Assembly: GCA_965225625.1 (NCBI GenBank)
Contig: CBDDBH010000033.1
Span: 420,349-484,348 of the forward strand
From: CBDDBH01 sp965225625
Lineage (GTDB): Bacteria > Pseudomonadota > Gammaproteobacteria > JADZEE01
Direction of reading: 5' to 3'
Length of the DNA stretch: 64,000 nt
Part shown: in pieces, positions 60,013 through 64,000 of the stretch
How the letters are laid out: each line of letters opens with the position of its first letter
Numbering within the stretch: the first letter of the stretch is position 1
Notes under the pieces: model-generated
Database searches by the model: none
Told to the model about the DNA's origin: nothing
The model's input: only the letters and a program-made list of their open reading frames with translations
Program-made: the position numbers and the translations under genes

Positions 60013-61615
60013 CTACTTGCTGTTGCTTATTGAGCGTTGCCGCAAGCCGAGTAGCGCCAGATCGGGATGGCCCACGGCCGTCAGAAACAACACGCTCTTC
60101 CCCGCCGCGTGCGGCGAGAAAAACGTGGTGACCTCATCATCGAAAAACGTCAAGCCTGTGGCCCCGAAGTGCTGGGCATACGCCGCTAAATAGATGCGGC
60201 CTCCCGTGATCCCACCCTCGAGCTGGGCTGCCCGATAACCGCGATTTCCAAATCGAGACAAGATCGGTGGCAGTGAGCACAGACAGTAGAGATTTACCGC
60301 CGCGTCGGCAGGAAGTTGTTGGGACAGACCGAGTCGACCCGACGCCTGACGAAAGTTCCCTTCAGTGAGTAGCTGCAGTGCCTGATCATCGCGCCGGTAA
60401 TAGTAAGTGCCGGGCGTCAGTCCATCTACGGCGTTCACGACCAGATACAGATCGACCAACGTCGTCCCGGGCGGCTCCAGGAAATCGGCGGGGATGGCGC
60501 ACGCAGCCCGGTCCAGCACCGTCGACAACTGTTCGAACGAGATGGTGCGGGAGCGGTCAAAGGCACGCGTCGAGCCGCGCCGGCAAATGACCCTGGTCAG
60601 CGACTCCCGTGGCAGTTCAGGCGCCGCCCTCAGCTGCAGTGGCAGTACGCGACCGGTTGGCGTCACAGCCTTCGAAAGGGACGTATCGCCACGCCAGGCG
60701 CTTGCGTCAGCACCGCTGCCGAGCGACGAAGCGACATGCATCGTGCGGATCGGCGGGTAGTCGATTTCCAAGGGCGACAGGGGCGCAGTCTCGAGCGCTA
60801 GTTCATGCAGCGCGGGCGCCGCCGGCGGGGCTTCATTGGAACGTCCCAGCGGTACCAGCGTCAGCGCACCTTCCCGCAGCGGGTCGAGGCCTACTAGCTT
60901 CTCTACTGCAGCATCGGCGAAACCCATGACGACGCTCGGTCCCAGGCCCTGCGCTGTGGCAACGGCAAGCAGATTCGCGTGGAGCGTGCCGCTGTCCCAG
61001 AAGCAATGGCGATAGGCGCGAGCCCGGTACTTCCAAGCATTGCGCCAGTAGGTCGAGGCGCTGACCAGAATAACCGGCGCCCGTGTGATAGCGGAGTGTT
61101 CGCCCGACGCCTCCACCAGGACCGCGCGGTAGTCCGCCCGCTCTGAGCCGGTAGAGCGCGAAGTCATGTGGGGCAAAGTGGTAAACGCCCGCCGCGAGAT
61201 CCGGTAGATCGCCTGCCACTACGTACAGATCGATGTGGTACAGCGCGCCGGTATTGGAGTAGGCGCGGAAGTAGACCTCCCCGCCGGAATAGTGCTTGCG
61301 CTTGGTAACACCCGCCGCCAGGAACAGAACTTGAGAGAGAGCAGCAAGATCCGGTATTCGCTCGGCCAGATCTTCTGCCACAGGGCTGACGGGTACCGAA
61401 ATTGCCTCAAGGGCCGGTGGTGTCGCGCGGTAGAGAACGTCCGGATCGCGTATCAGCGGAACCGACTCTACGCGATCGTAGATCTTGAAGGGCAGCGGCT
61501 GGTTGTCGAAATCGAGAACATGAGGATCCGCCCGAACGCTCTCCTGGCTGTGCTTGGTGCGGTCGTGATAGTGGAGAGCCGCCTCGATTTGTTGATTTTG
61601 ATTTGCGTCGGCCAT
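60013..61615 (-). pseudogene. SagB/ThcOx-type dehydrogenase with a frameshift
   Basis: Two overlapping frames form one protein of about 530 residues. The first (from 61615) runs MADANQNQQIEAALHYHDRT, FDNQPLPFKIYDRVESVPLI and GVYHFAPHDFALYRLRAG; the second then gives DYRAVLVEASGEHSAITRAP, WDSGTLHANLLAVATAQGLG and a second nitroreductase-like half with RRGSTRAFDRSRTISFEQLS and AVGHPDLALLGLRQR. The frame changes near 61133-61140, where one extra G removes the register. SagB-type enzymes are FMN-dependent and oxidise azolines to azoles in ribosomal peptides. No leader peptide or cyclodehydratase is nearby. A sequencing error is possible, as everything else is well preserved. Confidence 0.84.
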
Positions 61616-61712
61616 CGAAGCTGCCGTTAGACTATTAATCCGACTTGGTCCGCCCGATTGCCGCCACCCAGCCGTTGACGCCGAGGAGATGATACGGTTC
61701 GGTGATGGCGAA

Positions 61713-61904
61713 TCAAATAGCGTCCGGATCAGCCGTGCTCAGCCCGTTCTCATTCAGGATCATGGCGAGCCGCTCCAGCCACTGCCGCCATCCTTCCTTG
61801 GAAATTTGCTCATAGATGCGCCACCCCAAAGTGCCGGGACACGGGGGTTTGTCGAGGCCCTCGACCTCGCGCTGCAAGATTGGGGAATTAACGGTACGTG
61901 CCAT
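61713..61904 (-). CDS. yggX: Fe(2+)-trafficking protein YggX-like, short and lacking the conserved Cys
   Basis: From ATG 61904 the 63-residue product MARTVNSPILQREVEGLDKP, PCPGTLGWRIYEQISKEGWR and QWLERLAMILNENGLS is clearly YggX-like. The family has about 90 residues; here the C-terminal third is missing after TADPDAI, where a TGA ends the frame. The conserved Cys near position 7 (usually FCxxL) is Ser, another sign of altered or lost function. YggX proteins help iron handling and oxidative-stress resistance of Fe-S enzymes. An upstream extension (27 codons) lacks similarity. Confidence 0.75.
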   Translation of the reverse strand: MARTVNSPILQREVEGLDKPPCPGTLGWRIYEQISKEGWRQWLERLAMILNENGLSTADPDAI

Positions 61905-62033
61905 GGCCAGTGAGCTTCGAGGCAGGGTGCGGTGATTATGCGCGGGTGAGTTGAACGAGCTATAATAGGTTAGTAATTTACTCAAGTATTATTCCGTGTA
62001 ATTATTGCAGTTGCTTAAGTGAGGTTCAAGCCC

Positions 62034-62414
62034 ATGTCCCAAGACCCGACATCCGAATATCCGCAGGAGATCACCGAGCAATACATGACGATTACGCCCG
62101 CTTGCGAAGCGCAGCTCGCGAAGATCATGCAGGATGGCGAGGAGGAGTTCACCGCCCTGCGTGTATTTGTTGAGGGCGGCGGATGCAATGGGCTCACCTA
62201 TGGGATGACCTACGTTGACGGGCAGACCGAGTACGACAGTATGCTCCAGCGTGAGGGCTTCCAGCTGGTGGTGGATGCCGTCGCCCTGAACTTCCTGCGG
62301 GGCTGCCAAATCGACTACGTCAAGCAGGGCCTCAATGAGGTGTTTGTCTTCAACAATGTCTTTGAGAGTGTAGGCGGCAGCGGCATGTGCGGCGGCTGTG
62401 GCGGCAGCGGCTAA
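62034..62414 (+). CDS. erpA: A-type Fe-S carrier, ErpA/IscA-like
   Basis: ATG 62034 gives MSQDPTSEYPQEITEQYMTI and TPACEAQLAKIMQDGEEEFT, then LRVFVEGGGCNGLTYGMTYV with the first Fe-S Cys and, at the C-terminus, SGMCGGCGGSG with the other two (here C-G-G-C rather than the usual C-G-C). About 126 residues, longer than ErpA (114). It has an N-terminal extension and a glycine-rich end. It carries Fe-S clusters to targets. The neighbours are YggX-like and MoaA, both tied to iron and Fe-S supply. Confidence 0.88.
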   Translation: MSQDPTSEYPQEITEQYMTITPACEAQLAKIMQDGEEEFTALRVFVEGGGCNGLTYGMTYVDGQTEYDSMLQREGFQLVVDAVALNFLRGCQIDYVKQGLNEVFVFNNVFESVGGSGMCGGCGGSG

Positions 62415-62715
62415 CAGGCGCCGAGTCCCGATCGCTCTTGGCGGGTTGACGGCTGCTATGCCGAAGGCCGGGATCCTCAGGCGGGTCGAGGGGGTGGGTG
62501 TGGCCCGCGAGGTACCTTATGTCGAGAAAGTGACCATACATGTGCGGGATCGTTATCAACTGGTGCCGCTACCGGAAGGCTCCAGCTACCTCGGGGTCAT
62601 CTTTGCTCGGGCGCCACGCCCGGAGCTGGTGGAGGCCGCGCTCAGGCAGGCGCATGCGCAATTAAATATCGTGATCGCTCCACTGTGGAAAGGGGTAACC
62701 CGTATTGCCGCGTGA
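62398..62715 (+). pseudogene. C-terminal fragment of an ATP-grasp family ligase
   Basis: The 105-codon frame includes GVARE-VPYVEKVTIHVRDR, YQLVPLPEGSSYLGVIFARA and PRPELVEAALRQAHAQLNIV, which resembles the C-terminal end of ATP-grasp carboxylate-amine ligases and carbamoyl phosphate-type proteins. The ATP-binding part is absent, and the frame overlaps the end of the ErpA-like gene by 17 bases. It looks like a leftover of a truncated gene. A short independent protein cannot be excluded. Confidence 0.6.
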
Positions 62716-62774
62716 TGCCCGGATCCGTTAAGCCTGTGGCGCAAGAGTCTGGAACACTGACACGTAAGCAAGCC

Positions 62775-63782
62775 ATGACCGTTACCGATACGCTGCACCG
62801 TCCGTTGCGCGATCTGCGGATCTCAGTAACCGACCGGTGCAATTTCCGTTGTCCGTACTGCATGCCGAAAGAGGTCTTCGGGCGTGACTGGGCGTTCCTA
62901 CCCGACGGCGAGCTGCTGAGCTTCGAGGAGATCAGCCAGCTGGTGCATATCTTCGTCGACCAGGGCGTCGAAAAGATACGCATCACCGGCGGTGAGCCCC
63001 TGCTTCGCCGGGATCTTGATCGGCTCATCGAGATGCTGGCGCCGATCGGGGGTGTGCGCGATCTCACACTCACCACGAACGGCGCGCTGCTCGCCGGCAA
63101 AGCCCATAGCCTCAAGGATGCCGGACTACAGCGGATCACCGTAAGCCTCGACGCGCTCGATGACAAGATCTTCCGCGTGATGAGCGATGTGGCCGTTCCC
63201 GTTGCGCGGGTGCTCGAAGGGATCGAGGCCGCTGCCGGGTGCGGGTTGGCGCCGGTCAAGGTCAATATGGTCGTCAAGCGCGGCATGAATGAGCACTGCG
63301 TCACCGAGCTGGCTCACCACTTCCGTTACACCGGCCATGTCCTGCGGTTCATCGAATACATGGACGTCGGGCACAGCAACGGCTGGCGCATGGCAGACGT
63401 GGTCACCGCTGCCGAGATCCTGGCCATGATCGAGTCGCAGTGGCCGGTGGAGCCGTTACAGGCCAACTATCGCGGGGAGGTGGCCAGGCGCTACCGCTAT
63501 CGGGACGGGGCAGGGGAATTTGGGATCATCGCGTCGGTCACGCAAGCATTCTGCGGTGATTGTACCCGCATGCGGCTCACGGCCGACGGCCAGCTCTACA
63601 CCTGCCTGTTTGCCACCCGAGGCCACGATTTGCGCAGCCTGCTGCGCAGCGGGGCCTCCGACACCGATATCGCAGCGTTTGTGCGCAGCGTTTGGCGCCG
63701 CCGGACAGACCGCTATTCCGAGATCCGCAGCGCCGAGACCATCGCCCTCGATAAGGTGGAGATGTCCCGCGTCGGTGGCTGA
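62775..63782 (+). CDS. moaA: GTP 3',8-cyclase
   Basis: ATG 62775 is chosen as it starts MTVTDTLHRPLRDLRISVTD close to the family N-terminus; the frame is open further upstream. The 335-residue radical-SAM protein has the N-terminal cluster CNFRCPYC in TDRCNFRCPYCMPKEVFGRD, ITGGEPLLRRDLDRLIEML and TVSLDALDDKIFRVM, and the C-terminal second cluster in FCGDCTRMRLTADGQLYTCL. The usual C-terminal GG tail is replaced by RVGG at the end. It converts GTP to the cyclic precursor of molybdopterin. The molybdenum hydroxylase 50 kb away is broken, but other Mo enzymes may be served. Confidence 0.95.
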   Translation: MTVTDTLHRPLRDLRISVTDRCNFRCPYCMPKEVFGRDWAFLPDGELLSFEEISQLVHIFVDQGVEKIRITGGEPLLRRDLDRLIEMLAPIGGVRDLTLTTNGALLAGKAHSLKDAGLQRITVSLDALDDKIFRVMSDVAVPVARVLEGIEAAAGCGLAPVKVNMVVKRGMNEHCVTELAHHFRYTGHVLRFIEYMDVGHSNGWRMADVVTAAEILAMIESQWPVEPLQANYRGEVARRYRYRDGAGEFGIIASVTQAFCGDCTRMRLTADGQLYTCLFATRGHDLRSLLRSGASDTDIAAFVRSVWRRRTDRYSEIRSAETIALDKVEMSRVGG

Positions 63783-63813
63783 CGGGGTTTCCAAACAGCC
63801 CGGGGCCACCGAT

Positions 63814-64000
63814 TTATCGAGCGATCGTGTTGGTGCGGCGTATTTTTTTCTGGAGCTGAATGATGCCATACAAGAGTGCTTCGGCGGTCGGCGGACAACC
63901 GGGCACGTAAACGTCCACCGGTACGATGCGATCGCAGCCCCGAACGACCGAGTAGGAATAGTGGTAGTAACCGCCGCCATTCGCACATGAGCCCATCGAT
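63814..64000 (-). CDS. nuoB: NADH-quinone oxidoreductase subunit B, 3' part, 5' end beyond window
   Basis: The frame reads SMGSCANGGGYYHYSYSVVR, GCDRIVPVDVYVPGCPPTAE and ALLYGIIQLQKKIRR, the C-terminal part of NuoB, whose cysteines bind cluster N2 of respiratory complex I; two of them, in GSCANGGG and VPGCPPT, are visible. The rest lies to the right of the window. It is a housekeeping gene. Confidence 0.93.
   Translation of the reverse strand, partial: SMGSCANGGGYYHYSYSVVRGCDRIVPVDVYVPGCPPTAEALLYGIIQLQKKIRRTNTIAR

Overview
The window looks like the chromosome of an uncultured, metabolically broad proteobacterium, most likely a gammaproteobacterium. The PyrC is of the E. coli type, and YggX, an ErpA-like carrier, MoaA and NuoB lie at the right end. 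The flanks are GC-rich and packed with genes for breaking down organic acids, amides and xenobiotics. No rRNA, tRNA or CRISPR array was seen, and the lineage cannot be fixed more closely from the sequence alone.

Left catabolic flank (1-29.4 kb). A tightly overlapping minus-strand operon (dimethylformamidase-like enzyme, PhyH dioxygenase, SDR, MmgE/PrpD) faces a dehalogenase-like GST, a diheme cytochrome c and an unknown barrel-like enzyme. These are followed by a biotin-dependent carboxylase/decarboxylase alpha subunit and a decayed molybdenum hydroxylase operon in which only the small 2Fe-2S subunit is intact. Next come an isochorismatase, a UbiD-type decarboxylase with an MFS transporter, a glutathione peroxidase, an exported amidohydrolase, a FAD oxidase, a second MFS transporter, remnants of tcuA and tcuB, an NmrA-like protein, an acyl-CoA ligase, an MDR reductase, pyrC and an amidase. 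The glutathione peroxidase is a selenoprotein: its active-site codon 36 is an in-frame TGA, followed by a hairpin with the same GCAGGTCTGC apex as the E. coli fdhF SECIS.

Island (about 29.5-44.25 kb). This part is lower in GC and is built from a tandemly repeated divergent cassette. Each unit has three small minus-strand membrane proteins (families A and B with one membrane segment, C with three) and a divergent plus-strand protein D (three membrane segments, a FlgO/TolB-like domain, then TPRs). Units abut tail to tail (D stop, 7-10 bp, next A stop) and share conserved C-D intergenic blocks. Two units are nearly complete, a third has D replaced by an A/B-like gene, and fragments of D, B and A show that the array was once longer. 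A tyrosine recombinase with its small partner, a PEGA/SHOCT lipoprotein, small membrane or exported proteins and a DUF3095 cyclase-like protein lie between units 3 and 4. This array is the best candidate for an undescribed system.

Right catabolic flank (44.3-59.7 kb). It holds a second UbiD-type decarboxylase, a methyltransferase, two RidA-family proteins, an MFS remnant, a DUF222/HNH protein carrying three copies of a 14-bp palindrome, a TetR regulator with an MBL-fold hydrolase, a flavin monooxygenase, a DUF3604 protein and two amidohydrolases, one interrupted by an amber codon. The last segment (59.7-64 kb) is dense in broken genes (SagB/ThcOx-type dehydrogenase, an ATP-grasp tail, a shortened YggX) beside intact-looking erpA-like, moaA and nuoB genes.
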